From an uncultured Lachnospira sp. (lineage in GTDB: Bacteria > Bacillota > Clostridia > Lachnospirales > Lachnospiraceae), in assembly GCA_910587485.1 (NCBI GenBank), contig CAJUKN010000015.1:1-64000 (forward strand): 64,000 nt of DNA. Reading direction: 5' to 3'. Under the pieces are notes generated by a model that saw nothing but the letters and a program-made list of their open reading frames with translations, searched no databases and was not told where the DNA came from. Below, piece by piece: positions 25,142 to 32,818 of this stretch. The translations under genes were made by a program, and so were the position numbers. Numbering within the stretch: position 1 is the first letter of the stretch; each line of letters begins with the position of its first letter.

Positions 25142-25271
25142 TTATCCACTACTTTTCCACATTTTACTTTTCTAAATTTATGTTGATTTTGTGGATAACG
25201 TGGATAAAATGGTGTATAACTTAAAAATCTAGTAGAATTACGATTTAAAATTGTGGATAAGTTGTGGATAA
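25142..25271. other. Cluster of DnaA boxes
   Basis: Six matches to TTATCCACA at eight or nine of nine bases lie within 130 bp. Forward: TTATCCACT (25142-25150) and TTTTCCACA (25153-25161). Reverse: TGTGGATAA (25190-25198, perfect), CGTGGATAA (25199-25207), TGTGGATAA (25252-25260, perfect), TGTGGATAA (25263-25271, perfect). A weaker box is at 25211-25219. The flank 25272-25345 is very AT-rich. No dnaA or dnaN gene is nearby and gene direction does not switch here. The rest of 24814-25349 shows only the hpf promoter. Confidence 0.8.
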
Positions 25272-25349
25272 CAGATTACTTTTTTCAACAAATTATTGTA
25301 AAAAATACATTAATTTTCTATTTTTCGTCAATATGCACAAATTGATTTT

Positions 25350-25787
25350 TTAATGAACTGCTTGTTCCAATTCATGTATATTTTTATTTCGATATACTAA
25401 ATCCTCTCTAACAGTAAAACCAACTTTTTCCCAAAAAGTATTTCCTAAGACGTTTTTCTCAAACGCCACTAATGCCACTTTATGTATTCCTTCTTTTTTT
25501 AATGCGTCTAATACCAAATCAACCAACTTTTTTCCAATTCCCCTATTTCTATATTCTGCCTTTACAGTTGTGTGATAAATAAAGCCTCTACGTCCATCAT
25601 GCCCACTCATAATAACACCAACCAGTTCTCCGTTTTCTTCTGCTACAAAACATGTATTTGGATTTCTAAGTAAGTATTTGGCTATTCCTTCTCTTGAATC
25701 ATCTGTTGTATTTAATCCCATACCTTCTGTATGTATCCATAAATCATACACCTTTTCATAATCTTCTATTTTCATTATTCTAATCAT
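25350..25787 (-). CDS. GNAT-family N-acetyltransferase
   Basis: A 145-aa acetyltransferase. MIRIMKIEDYEKVYDLW opens the domain, VKAEYRNRGIGKKLVDLVLDAL is the acetyl-CoA-binding motif A (RNRGIG), and VALVAFEKNVLGNTFWEKVGF is motif B. The substrate is unknown. The start at 25787 has GAGGA 5 bases before it. It overlaps the end of the upstream GNAT gene by 8 bases, so the two are translated from one transcript. Confidence 0.85.
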   Translation of the reverse strand: MIRIMKIEDYEKVYDLWIHTEGMGLNTTDDSREGIAKYLLRNPNTCFVAEENGELVGVIMSGHDGRRGFIYHTTVKAEYRNRGIGKKLVDLVLDALKKEGIHKVALVAFEKNVLGNTFWEKVGFTVREDLVYRNKNIHELEQAVH

Positions 25788-26289
25788 TTTTATCCTCATT
25801 TCTAAACTTTTCTAACCGATAATGATGTTCATTATCTAATTCTTTTAATCCATTTTTATAATCATATCCTTTTTTTCGATAAAACTCTACTGCTGTAATG
25901 GATGCTGGAATTTCTATTCTTTTAGCTCTTAAAAATAATTCATCTGATTCCAGTGTATCAATAATATAACTGCCAATTTTTTGCCCATGTAATTCTGGCA
26001 GTACAAAAATAGTGAGCAATATGCTTTCTGTTAGGCTTCCCCAAAAACTTGATATAGCACCAACTCCTACTATTTTTTCCTCATTCCAAAATACATAAAC
26101 ATTTGCATATTCTGCCATACCTTGAAACCATTTTACATCATGTGTAACAACTAATTCTTCTATCACTTTTTCGCCATAATCTTTCACATTGACTTCTCTA
26201 AAATTTCGGATAATCAATCGGACAATTTCTTGTGCATCTTCTTCTTGATAAGGTTTGACAAGAACTTGTGTTCCATTTGCTAATTTCAC
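25780..26289 (-). CDS. GNAT-family N-acetyltransferase
   Basis: A 169-aa acetyltransferase beginning at a GTG (26289) preceded by AAAGGTGG; the longer in-frame reading to 26331 crosses the terminator at 26310-26344. VLVKPYQEEDAQEIVRLI opens the domain, FVLPELHGQKIGSYIIDTL is motif A, and ITAVEFYRKKGYDYKNG is motif B. The substrate is unknown. The gene begins right after a leader that carries a strong terminator, so read-through or attenuation may set its expression. Confidence 0.85.
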   Translation of the reverse strand: MKLANGTQVLVKPYQEEDAQEIVRLIIRNFREVNVKDYGEKVIEELVVTHDVKWFQGMAEYANVYVFWNEEKIVGVGAISSFWGSLTESILLTIFVLPELHGQKIGSYIIDTLESDELFLRAKRIEIPASITAVEFYRKKGYDYKNGLKELDNEHHYRLEKFRNEDKND

Positions 26290-26309
26290 ATAACCACCTT
26301 TCTGAGCAT

Positions 26310-26344
26310 AAAAAATGCACCAAACATACAATATGTCTAGTGCA
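26310..26344 (-). terminator. Strong terminator or attenuator ahead of the GNAT pair
   Basis: On the minus strand TGCACTAGACATA and TATGTTTGGTGCA pair through 13 positions (some G-U) around a TTG loop and are followed by TTTTTT. It ends the small unit starting near 26615 and lies 20 bases before the first GNAT start codon. Upstream, ATATCGGT (26413-26420) can pair with ACCGATAT (26355-26362), a possible competing stem. Confidence 0.75.
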
Positions 26345-26397
26345 TTGGTTAAAAATATCGGTCATAAAAAATATTCTATTTTAAAAATATTCTATTA

Positions 26398-26514
26398 TTA
26401 AAACTTACCCTTACCGATATATATGCACAGACATATCAGACCTACCTCTGCAACTGTGCATCCAATCGGAACACAATCACAATCAAGTACGTCTGTAATA
26501 CATGTACATATCAT
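26398..26514 (-). CDS. Candidate Cys-rich 38-aa peptide
   Basis: An ORF too short for standard gene calling. It would encode 38 residues with seven cysteines in a C-x-C, C-x-C, C, C-x-C pattern, running from MICTCITDVLDCDC through IGCTV to ICLCIYIGKGKF. Its base composition is clearly richer in G+C than the flanks. It has no good ribosome site of its own. An 18-codon ORF (26483-26539, GGAGA 7 bases before its ATG) overlaps it in another frame and could feed translation by coupling or frameshift. A structured RNA is the main alternative. I do not recognise the family. Confidence 0.35.
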   Translation of the reverse strand: MICTCITDVLDCDCVPIGCTVAEVGLICLCIYIGKGKF

Positions 26515-26584
26515 TCATTGTAAAATGTAAGTTTTGCATTTTGTTTCTCCTAAATTATTTTTGACTGTTACACGAAATATCTTA

Positions 26585-26673
26585 TGCCTGATTTTTTTAT
26601 GCAACAGTCTTTGCTTCGTATGGTAACATATTATTTATATTATTGTCAACTGCTTGATTTTTTTATGCAATAG
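26585..26673 (-). promoter_or_regulatory. Promoter flanked by two 23-bp direct repeats
   Basis: On the minus strand a perfect TTGACA (26644-26649) is followed after 18 bases by TACCAT (26620-26625). Two copies of TGCYTGATTTTTTTATGCAA plus YAG (plus-strand reading) lie at 26585-26607 and 26651-26673. One touches the -35 box and the other starts just after the expected transcription start. They differ at two of 23 positions and are 66 bp apart, a layout like paired operators. The rest of 26345-26702 holds the candidate peptide. Confidence 0.55.
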
Positions 26674-26702
26674 CCTTTACCTTTTATAAACTACTATAAT
26701 TT

Positions 26703-26783
26703 AACCTCATAGCTGCGATAGTAGCTATGAGGTTATGAAGTTATGAACAAGCAACGTAGTGAATTGCGAATATCCGCTTTGAC
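26703..26783 (-). repeat. Dispersed repeat family 1, copy D (internally deleted)
   Basis: An 81-bp copy with AACCTCAT at one end and GAATTGCGAATATCCGCTTT plus GAC at the other. The centre is replaced by a perfect 12-bp stem, AACCTCATAGCT (26703-26714) with AGCTATGAGGTT (26723-26734). It lies just downstream of the protease unit. Confidence 0.75.
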
Positions 26784-26807
26784 TTTTAATGTCAAGAAAT
26801 ATATTGT

Positions 26808-27236
26808 TTATTTCCCACCTAATTCTTTATACATAGTTTCTACATACTCATTTAAATTTTGATTATATTGATAATATTTCCAATCACCATTATGTACAAT
26901 TTGTGTATATCCGCCACCAAAAACCATGCTCCACCAATCATTATCACCTATTCTATATGAAATTTCATACGACCAGCCGCTATACTGTTCTGGAAACAAT
27001 ACAAATCTAAAATCAACTTTCTCTATTTTATCGGCAAGTTTTTCTACATCTTCCTTTGATAATAAAATATATTCTCCTGTGCTACCACTCATAATCTGTA
27101 CTTCTTCTGCTTGTCGTATATTTGTTTTAAAATTTTTCTCTCTACTTGAATAGATATACGTTATCACTATAAAAATAGTTAATATTACAATTAAAAATAT
27201 AGAAATAAATATAATAGACTTTTTATGTTTTTTCAT
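26808..27236 (-). CDS. Membrane-anchored protein of unknown function next to a secreted protease
   Basis: I do not recognise this 142-aa protein. A basic start (MKKHKKS) leads into one membrane helix (about 8-28). The outside domain includes NIRQAEEVQIMSGSTGEYIL, LLSKEDVEKLADKIEKVDF and a Trp/Tyr-rich end (NDWWSMVFGGGYTQIVHNGD, then WKYYQYN). The ATG at 27236 follows AGAGGTGAT. It starts 11 bases after the protease stop, so it is co-expressed. By position it could modulate or protect against the protease, as inhibitor genes do downstream of streptopain; this is inference. Confidence 0.65.
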   Translation of the reverse strand: MKKHKKSIIFISIFLIVILTIFIVITYIYSSREKNFKTNIRQAEEVQIMSGSTGEYILLSKEDVEKLADKIEKVDFRFVLFPEQYSGWSYEISYRIGDNDWWSMVFGGGYTQIVHNGDWKYYQYNQNLNEYVETMYKELGGK

Positions 27237-27247
27237 AGGTATCACCT

Positions 27248-28495
27248 CTAATCTGGTATAACTACTACATAATTCCAATTCCCCTGACAATGTCCCCAAA
27301 CATATCTTGAAGGATAATTTGTCCAACCATCTGCTATCCTGATATAAGTACTATAATAGCCATTAGAATATGTAAATTGTGAGTATCCTACTGCAACTAC
27401 ACTATGCTCTTTATACATTTGATGACCATGTACTATCAAATGACATGGTCTATTATTATCCAACTCTTCAGCTATATGTATTCCATTATTTGTACCATAG
27501 CATAAATATGCACTACAACTTAATCCTCTATCATAAAAAAAGAGTCTATATCCATCTCCTACATTAGCATCTTTTGTCCCTCTTGCGTATGTTTCCATAT
27601 TATTATACATTTCCCAAAATACATCATTCCATGAACAATTTAAAAATAAATCACCATATTTAGAAGGGTCTCTAAGATACCAATATTTACATAAATTCGT
27701 TGCGGCTGTTGGCGCACACACGCCTCCACTACTAAAATCAGTCATAACATTGTAATATATAAATCCACCATCAACCATATAATATTTACTATCTTCATAT
27801 CCACTTTCATAATTATTAGGATTAGTTATAAACTCTTTATCATTATCTGGCGGATTACTTCCTCTAGTCTCCATATCCAGATATATCTCCCACATATCTG
27901 AATAATCTTGTGTTTCTTCATCTTCTTGACAAACTTCTTCCATTTCAACAACATCACTTGTTGTTATATCATATATTTTAGAATCACGATTATTAACTTT
28001 ACATTCTACCGCATAATTCATATCACCCATATAATATAACTTACAATTCTTACTATTCAAATCAGCCTGTTCCATATCATTTACTTTTTCTACTACATGT
28101 TCAATAGATACATCTAAAAAAGACTCGCCCTCCTCAGCAAATTCAATGATTGGATACATACTTGTATTAGCACCTGTTATTACATAACCACAATCGTTAT
28201 TATCTTTGTCTTTTACACCAAAATAATAGCACTCTAACATATTTTTATCATCAAATATCGCTCTTCTTACATCAATTTTTACACCTTTGTTCCACAAAGA
28301 TTCTTCATTGGTACTCATCACATTTTTAATATGTGTAATAGCTGCTTGTTCTGCTTCTTCCATTGAAATAATACGCACATTATTTCCTGCCGTCCCATTT
28401 TGTGCCGCAAAAACTGCACTCGAATTTACTAAAAACATAACTACTGTCATTACACATGCTATTGTTCTTTTGATTTTTTTTATAAATACCTCCAT
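27248..28495 (-). CDS. Secreted papain-like cysteine protease
   Basis: The 415-aa protein has a signal peptide (hydrophobic 10-29, then SSAVFAAQ as the cut site), a pro-region (about 40-200; ISMEEAEQAAITHIK resembles a propeptide) and a C-terminal protease domain. The likely catalytic Cys is in SSGGVCAPTAATNLCKYW, the His in KEHSVVAVGYS, and the third residue in RIADGWTNYP. This fits clan CA enzymes of the C10/C39-like type. The start is uncertain: the ATG at 28495 overlaps the GGAGG motif itself. It is one of three genes between repeat copies D and E. Confidence 0.75.
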   Translation of the reverse strand: MEVFIKKIKRTIACVMTVVMFLVNSSAVFAAQNGTAGNNVRIISMEEAEQAAITHIKNVMSTNEESLWNKGVKIDVRRAIFDDKNMLECYYFGVKDKDNNDCGYVITGANTSMYPIIEFAEEGESFLDVSIEHVVEKVNDMEQADLNSKNCKLYYMGDMNYAVECKVNNRDSKIYDITTSDVVEMEEVCQEDEETQDYSDMWEIYLDMETRGSNPPDNDKEFITNPNNYESGYEDSKYYMVDGGFIYYNVMTDFSSGGVCAPTAATNLCKYWYLRDPSKYGDLFLNCSWNDVFWEMYNNMETYARGTKDANVGDGYRLFFYDRGLSCSAYLCYGTNNGIHIAEELDNNRPCHLIVHGHQMYKEHSVVAVGYSQFTYSNGYYSTYIRIADGWTNYPSRYVWGHCQGNWNYVVVIPD

Positions 28496-28497
28496 TT

Positions 28498-28599
28498 CTA
28501 TGCTGTATCTAATTTTGTTGAAATTATCATTAATGCTCCAATTACTGAAAATATTGTTATAATTGTGACAAGAATAATAATATATTTTTTCTTTTTCAT
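28498..28599 (-). CDS. 33-aa membrane peptide
   Basis: A short ORF encoding MKKKKYIIILVTIITIFSVI and 13 more residues: a lysine start, one membrane helix (about 6-26) and a short tail. An AGG lies 9-10 bases before the ATG. Its stop is 2 bases from the protease ATG, and the protease GGAGG lies at that junction, so the two are probably coupled. It could be a leader peptide, an export helper or a toxin-like peptide. Confidence 0.45.
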   Translation of the reverse strand: MKKKKYIIILVTIITIFSVIGALMIISTKLDTA

Positions 28600-28776
28600 A
28601 ATTTTTGCCTATTCTGTATAAATAAATTTATATTAAAATTATAATTATTTTTTTGTACTTAATTAAATATAATAATTTTTTATTAAATTATAACATGGCA
28701 TTTTAACATATGTCAATTTTATTATCTCTTTTATAATTTAAAACATGTTAATACATTTAATATTTATTATTTTTTT

Positions 28777-28897
28777 AACCTTATCAAGGTAATTCCCACT
28801 TCAATACCACAAATACATAAGTAAGTGACCTACATTATGATAACAGCCATAATGTTATGAGCAAGCATCACAGTGAATTGCGAATACCCGCTTTGAC
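28777..28897 (-). repeat. Dispersed repeat family 1, copy E (full length)
   Basis: A 121-bp copy, with AACCTTATCAAGGTAATTCC at one end and GTGAATTGCGAATACCCGCT plus TTGAC at the other. A central 8-bp hairpin pairs ACATTATG with CATAATGT. It has the same orientation as copy D, so the pair flanks the protease unit as direct repeats. The gene-free stretch 28600-29052 holds this copy and a likely promoter before 29053. Confidence 0.75.
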
Positions 28898-29052
28898 TTT
28901 TATTTTTTTCTAAATATTTTATAGACATAAAACTTATTACGATTTTTTTACTGTAAATATAGGACAAACAGTTGCAAACATTGTCCCATTTATTATATAT
29001 TTATTATATTACGGTAGTAGCATTTTGGCTCAGAAAGGCAGGACAACTATAA

Positions 29053-29778
29053 ATGTCAAATATTATTATAACAGGTGCTTCTAGGGGAATTGGGCGCGCT
29101 ATTGCACTAGCGCTGGCAGATAAAAACAACAATATTGTGCTTAACTGTGTCCAGAATAAAGACCTTCTGACACAGGTTCAGCAAGATATTATCAAGGCTG
29201 GCGGCAATGCAGAAATAGATATAGGCGATGTTGGCTGTTATAATAATGTACAAAATTTGGTTGCCTGTATGCATCATTTTTATGGAGATGTTGATATTCT
29301 TATCAACAATGCTGGCGTTTCAGCTATCGGTTTGCTTCAAGATACTACTCCTGTTGAATGGCACCATACCTTTCATGTTAATGTACATGCTATATATAAT
29401 TGTTGCCGATTATGTATTCCTGATATGATTAAAAAGAAATCAGGCAGGATTATTAATATTTCCTCTGTCTGGGGAAATGTAGGTGCAAGCTGTGAGGTTG
29501 CCTACTCTGCTGCAAAAGGTGCTGTCAATGCTATGACAAAAGCCTTAGCAAAGGAACTTGCTCCTAGCAATATACAAGTAAATGCAATTGCTTGTGGAGC
29601 GATTGATACTGAAATGAATCATCACTTAAATGACGATGAAAAAAAAGCACTGGCTGATGAAATTCCTGTTGGAAGAATGGGTAAACCGGAAGAAATTGGC
29701 GAATTTGTCAAACAATTATGCAGCAGTCCCTCTTATCTTACAGGTCAAATCATCACAATAGATGGAGGCTGGACATAA
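29053..29778 (+). CDS. ymfI: SDR-family oxidoreductase, probable EF-P 5-aminopentanone reductase
   Basis: A 241-aa short-chain dehydrogenase. The cofactor loop is TGASRGIGRAIALAL (7-21), followed by NNAG, the catalytic Ser in NISSVWG and the catalytic Tyr-x3-Lys in VAYSAAKG. The stretch SSVWGNVGASCEVAYSAAKG closely fits YmfI, which reduces the 5-aminopentanone group on elongation factor P in Firmicutes, rather than FabG. efp itself is not in the window. An inverted repeat GGACAA...TTGTCC (about 28962-28986) lies in the likely promoter region. Confidence 0.8.
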   Translation: MSNIIITGASRGIGRAIALALADKNNNIVLNCVQNKDLLTQVQQDIIKAGGNAEIDIGDVGCYNNVQNLVACMHHFYGDVDILINNAGVSAIGLLQDTTPVEWHHTFHVNVHAIYNCCRLCIPDMIKKKSGRIINISSVWGNVGASCEVAYSAAKGAVNAMTKALAKELAPSNIQVNAIACGAIDTEMNHHLNDDEKKALADEIPVGRMGKPEEIGEFVKQLCSSPSYLTGQIITIDGGWT

Positions 29779-29898
29779 AACTGAAGGCTAAACAAGTTTT
29801 GTGCAAAAGATTGCTGCATACAAAAGGCTGCTATATCACCTTATCAAAACTTGAGCCATGAACTAAACTTAGAATAAATCGCAGCATGGAGGCTAAAA

Positions 29899-31377
29899 AT
29901 GAATTTTTCAACAACAACACCTTCCAATATAGGAATTAAATCTCAATGGCTAATGAATTTTCTAAAAAGATTAGAATATCAACAAATTCCACTTCATAGT
30001 GCCATTATTATGAAAAACAATCAAATATGTATGGAGACATATTATGCCCCATATACAAAAGAATCTCTCCATCGTATGTTTTCTATCACAAAAACATTTG
30101 TAGCCATGGCTATTGGACTGCTCTGTGAAGATGGAAAACTATCGCTTAATGACCATATTGTCGATTATTTTCCGGAAAAACTTCCTAAAGATGGCGCATA
30201 TCCATATACGGCTATGCTGACCATTAAAGATATGTTAATTATGCGAACCTGCCACAATGAGACAACATTTAAAGCAAAAGGGGTTACAGATTGGGTTGGT
30301 TCCTTTTTTACGACTCCGCCAACCCATATGCCCGGAACCAATTTTTCTTATGATACAGGTTCTACACATGTTTTAGGTGCTTTGGTAGAAAAACTTTCTG
30401 GCATGAAGCTTCTTGATTATCTTCGCAGTAAAGTTCTTGATGAATTAGGTTTTTCTAAAGATGCATATATTCTGACAGACCCAAATGGTGTTAGTATGGG
30501 CGGCTCTGGAATGTGTGCCACTTCAAGAGATATTCTTCTTATGATGATGCTTATTGTAAATGATGGTAAATTAAATGGAAAGCAATATCTTCCAAAAGAT
30601 TTTGTGAAAGAAGCAAAACAAAAACACAGTGACCCTTTTGTAAAACAGTCAACTTTAGAAGAAATACAAGGTTATGGTTATCAGTTATGGCAAACCACAC
30701 ATGAAGGATATGTTATGTTTGGTATGGGAGGACAATTAGCTTTATATGTACCAAAAAAAGATATCTATATGATTACTACTGCTGACACACAAGGCAGACA
30801 AGGTGGCGTACAGCTTATTTATGATGCTTTTTGGGAAGAAATTTATACGAAAATACCAGATAGTTCGGTTTCGACTGAATCAAATAATTCTTGTTTATGG
30901 GATTTTAATTGTAATCAGCCTGTTTCAGATAAAGAATTGAACGACTTTTTAAACAGTAGAAAATTATATACTATAATAGGTAATAATAATTCTCCTATAG
31001 CAGAAAAAATTTCAGGCATTACCTATATATGTGATAATAATACTTGTGGTGTAACTGATATATGTGTTGATATGAAAAAAACAGATAAAACATTTAACTA
31101 TACAAACAAAACAGGAAAACACACCATAAACTTTGAATTTGGCAGTAATGCTTATGGCGTATTTCCTGATTACAATTTACAATATGCCGCCTCAGCCGCT
31201 TGGCGGCTTGATGACTTCCTTGTTATAAAAGTGCAAATTAATGATTATGCCGTTGGCAACCTATATATTGCTTTAACATTTAAGGAAAATTATGTAACTG
31301 TTATGTTTAAAAAAGTAGAAGAAACCTTTTTTAATGAATATAATGGTGTATTTAGCGCTCATGCTCAAAATAATTAA
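29899..31377 (+). CDS. Serine hydrolase of the beta-lactamase / class C PBP family
   Basis: A 492-aa protein with the SxxK motif in FSITKTFVAM (Ser62, Lys65), the second motif in FSYDTGSTH (Tyr151), and the late GMGGQLALYVPKKD region. A C-terminal extension of about 170 residues is beta-rich and follows a variable linker. No signal peptide is visible, so it may act in the cytosol, as EstB-like esterases do. The ribosome site is TGGAGG. The gap after ymfI holds a 9-bp inverted repeat, CAAGTTTTG / CAAAACTTG. The substrate is unknown. Confidence 0.82.
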   Translation: MNFSTTTPSNIGIKSQWLMNFLKRLEYQQIPLHSAIIMKNNQICMETYYAPYTKESLHRMFSITKTFVAMAIGLLCEDGKLSLNDHIVDYFPEKLPKDGAYPYTAMLTIKDMLIMRTCHNETTFKAKGVTDWVGSFFTTPPTHMPGTNFSYDTGSTHVLGALVEKLSGMKLLDYLRSKVLDELGFSKDAYILTDPNGVSMGGSGMCATSRDILLMMMLIVNDGKLNGKQYLPKDFVKEAKQKHSDPFVKQSTLEEIQGYGYQLWQTTHEGYVMFGMGGQLALYVPKKDIYMITTADTQGRQGGVQLIYDAFWEEIYTKIPDSSVSTESNNSCLWDFNCNQPVSDKELNDFLNSRKLYTIIGNNNSPIAEKISGITYICDNNTCGVTDICVDMKKTDKTFNYTNKTGKHTINFEFGSNAYGVFPDYNLQYAASAAWRLDDFLVIKVQINDYAVGNLYIALTFKENYVTVMFKKVEETFFNEYNGVFSAHAQNN

Positions 31378-31404
31378 AATCAAGGCTATACGATTACATT
31401 TGCA

Positions 31405-32619
31405 TTAGCTCCAAACGATGTCTAATATCTTCTGCACTCTTTTATCATAAGAGTGCAGTTTTTTTACTTTTTCATGTCCATTTCTTGCAATTTCTATTCG
31501 TTCGTCTTCATGTGTCAGATAATATTTTGCTTTTTTTTGCATATCATCAAGACTGTCATAATATACAAGGTCTTTTTCATTCTCAAAATACATTAAAAGT
31601 TCTGGCTGAAAATTAGTAAGTAAAAATCCACCTGCGCCAAGTACATCCCATACTCGCAATGGTAAACCTGTTCTTATATTCTTAATCGTAAAATTCATAT
31701 TAATTTTTGATGCTGCAAAAACTTTTGGCATCTCATCAAAATAACTAGCAGTCCCTTTATAGTGGACATTGGGTAACGCATCATACATTTTGTCACAATA
31801 CCAGTTGACATGCCCTACTTTTGCAAGCCTTAAAAGGCTCTCTATTCTCTCAATCTGTGCCATTTTATAACCTAAAAATGTAGAGATAAACGACAGTTTA
31901 ATATCTAAAAGACTTCCCTCTTCCTGTTTAAATGTTATAATCTCTTCAAGCTGGGAAAGAATATCTGATGTCATCATTCTATCAAACATATTTTCTCCAA
32001 ATGTATCAAGCTGCGCTTGAAAACAAGCATCAAAATATCCTCGCAAATATTCTGGAAGTTTGTCCGCAATTCCATCATAAAAATTTTTATCATAAATTCC
32101 TCCAACAAAGGATATATCTTGAGAAAATCGGTCAAAATCCTGTTTTGTCATATGATTGACTGTACGCTCTACACGCTCTACATTCACTGCCAATGGTAAA
32201 TAATATACGTTTTGAACCCCCATTGCTTTAAATTGTAAATAACAAAATTTATCAAACAAAAATAGATAATTACATTTATTAAAAACAGACTGATGGTACA
32301 TTGATAACATGGGACTATCAATTGTCCATACAATATATTTTTTGTTACAATTTTCACAAGCCTGCGATACTTCTTGAAAATAATTAAAAGAAATCACTGC
32401 ATCATAATTGCAAAACACGCTTTCTAATTCTTCTATTTTCTTCTTTTGTTGAGACTCAAAATTTTCCATACCTTTATTGGCATCCTCTGCTTCCAACTCC
32501 TGCATTGTTTTTTCAGGCTTTAAAGAATAGTAAGAATCTACTGTATGTCCAAATTTTTCAAGACTTTCAATTAAATCTTCTTGACAAAATACTTTCCATC
32601 TATATAAAATAAACTTCAC
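31405..32619 (-). CDS. CgeB-like glycosyltransferase
   Basis: The 404-aa protein starts at a GTG (32619) with GGAG 8 bases before it. An in-frame reading to 32781 is rejected because its extra part comes from repeat copy F. KKYIVWTIDSPMLSMYH and YLFLFDKFCYLQFKAMGV lie in the N-terminal half. The C-terminal half has the GT1-like CgeB pattern NFTIKNIRTGLPLRVWDVLG and ending GFLLTNFQPELLMYFENEKD. CgeB proteins are linked to the outer spore layer in Bacillus; the sugar and acceptor here are unknown. Its last codons contain a terminator for the convergent gene. Confidence 0.82.
   Translation of the reverse strand: MKFILYRWKVFCQEDLIESLEKFGHTVDSYYSLKPEKTMQELEAEDANKGMENFESQQKKKIEELESVFCNYDAVISFNYFQEVSQACENCNKKYIVWTIDSPMLSMYHQSVFNKCNYLFLFDKFCYLQFKAMGVQNVYYLPLAVNVERVERTVNHMTKQDFDRFSQDISFVGGIYDKNFYDGIADKLPEYLRGYFDACFQAQLDTFGENMFDRMMTSDILSQLEEIITFKQEEGSLLDIKLSFISTFLGYKMAQIERIESLLRLAKVGHVNWYCDKMYDALPNVHYKGTASYFDEMPKVFAASKINMNFTIKNIRTGLPLRVWDVLGAGGFLLTNFQPELLMYFENEKDLVYYDSLDDMQKKAKYYLTHEDERIEIARNGHEKVKKLHSYDKRVQKILDIVWS
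31432..31465 (+). terminator. Terminator for the serine hydrolase, inside the opposing gene
   Basis: CTGCACTCTT (31432-31441) and AAGAGTGCAG (31449-31458) form a perfect 10-bp stem followed by TTTTTTT. It lies within the last 20 codons of the opposing CgeB-like gene, where it encodes part of KLHSYDKR. Confidence 0.8.
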
Positions 32620-32695
32620 AATTATTCTCCAATCTAAAATGTTTTTGTAAACTACCAATAAATCTAAACGTTCAGGGAATTGTTGGCACTTTGTT

Positions 32696-32746
32696 GTTAA
32701 GCAGATATTCGCAATCCGCTTTGCTGTTTCCCTGATGATGTTAAAC
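32696..32746 (+). repeat. Dispersed repeat family 1, copy F (partial)
   Basis: Reads GCAGATATTCGCAATCCGCT then TTGCTG, followed by a TGATGATGTTAAAC block. It lies between the divergent CgeB-like and GNAT genes and adds a false N-terminal extension to the former. Confidence 0.6.
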
Positions 32747-32818
32747 AAAAATATTATACTCTTGGTTAGAAAAATCAGCAAGATATTAAAATATTATATT
32801 TAAGGATGTATTCATTTT

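Noticed and set aside
25142..25345. DnaA boxes plus AT-rich DNA read as the chromosome origin
   Set aside because: No dnaA, dnaN, recF, gyrB, rpmH or mnmEG gene is near, and gene direction does not switch at the site. A titration or regulatory cluster fits better.
32620..32781. N-terminal extension of the CgeB-like protein
   Set aside because: The extension is translated repeat copy F and has no ribosome site; GTG at 32619 has GGAG at proper spacing.
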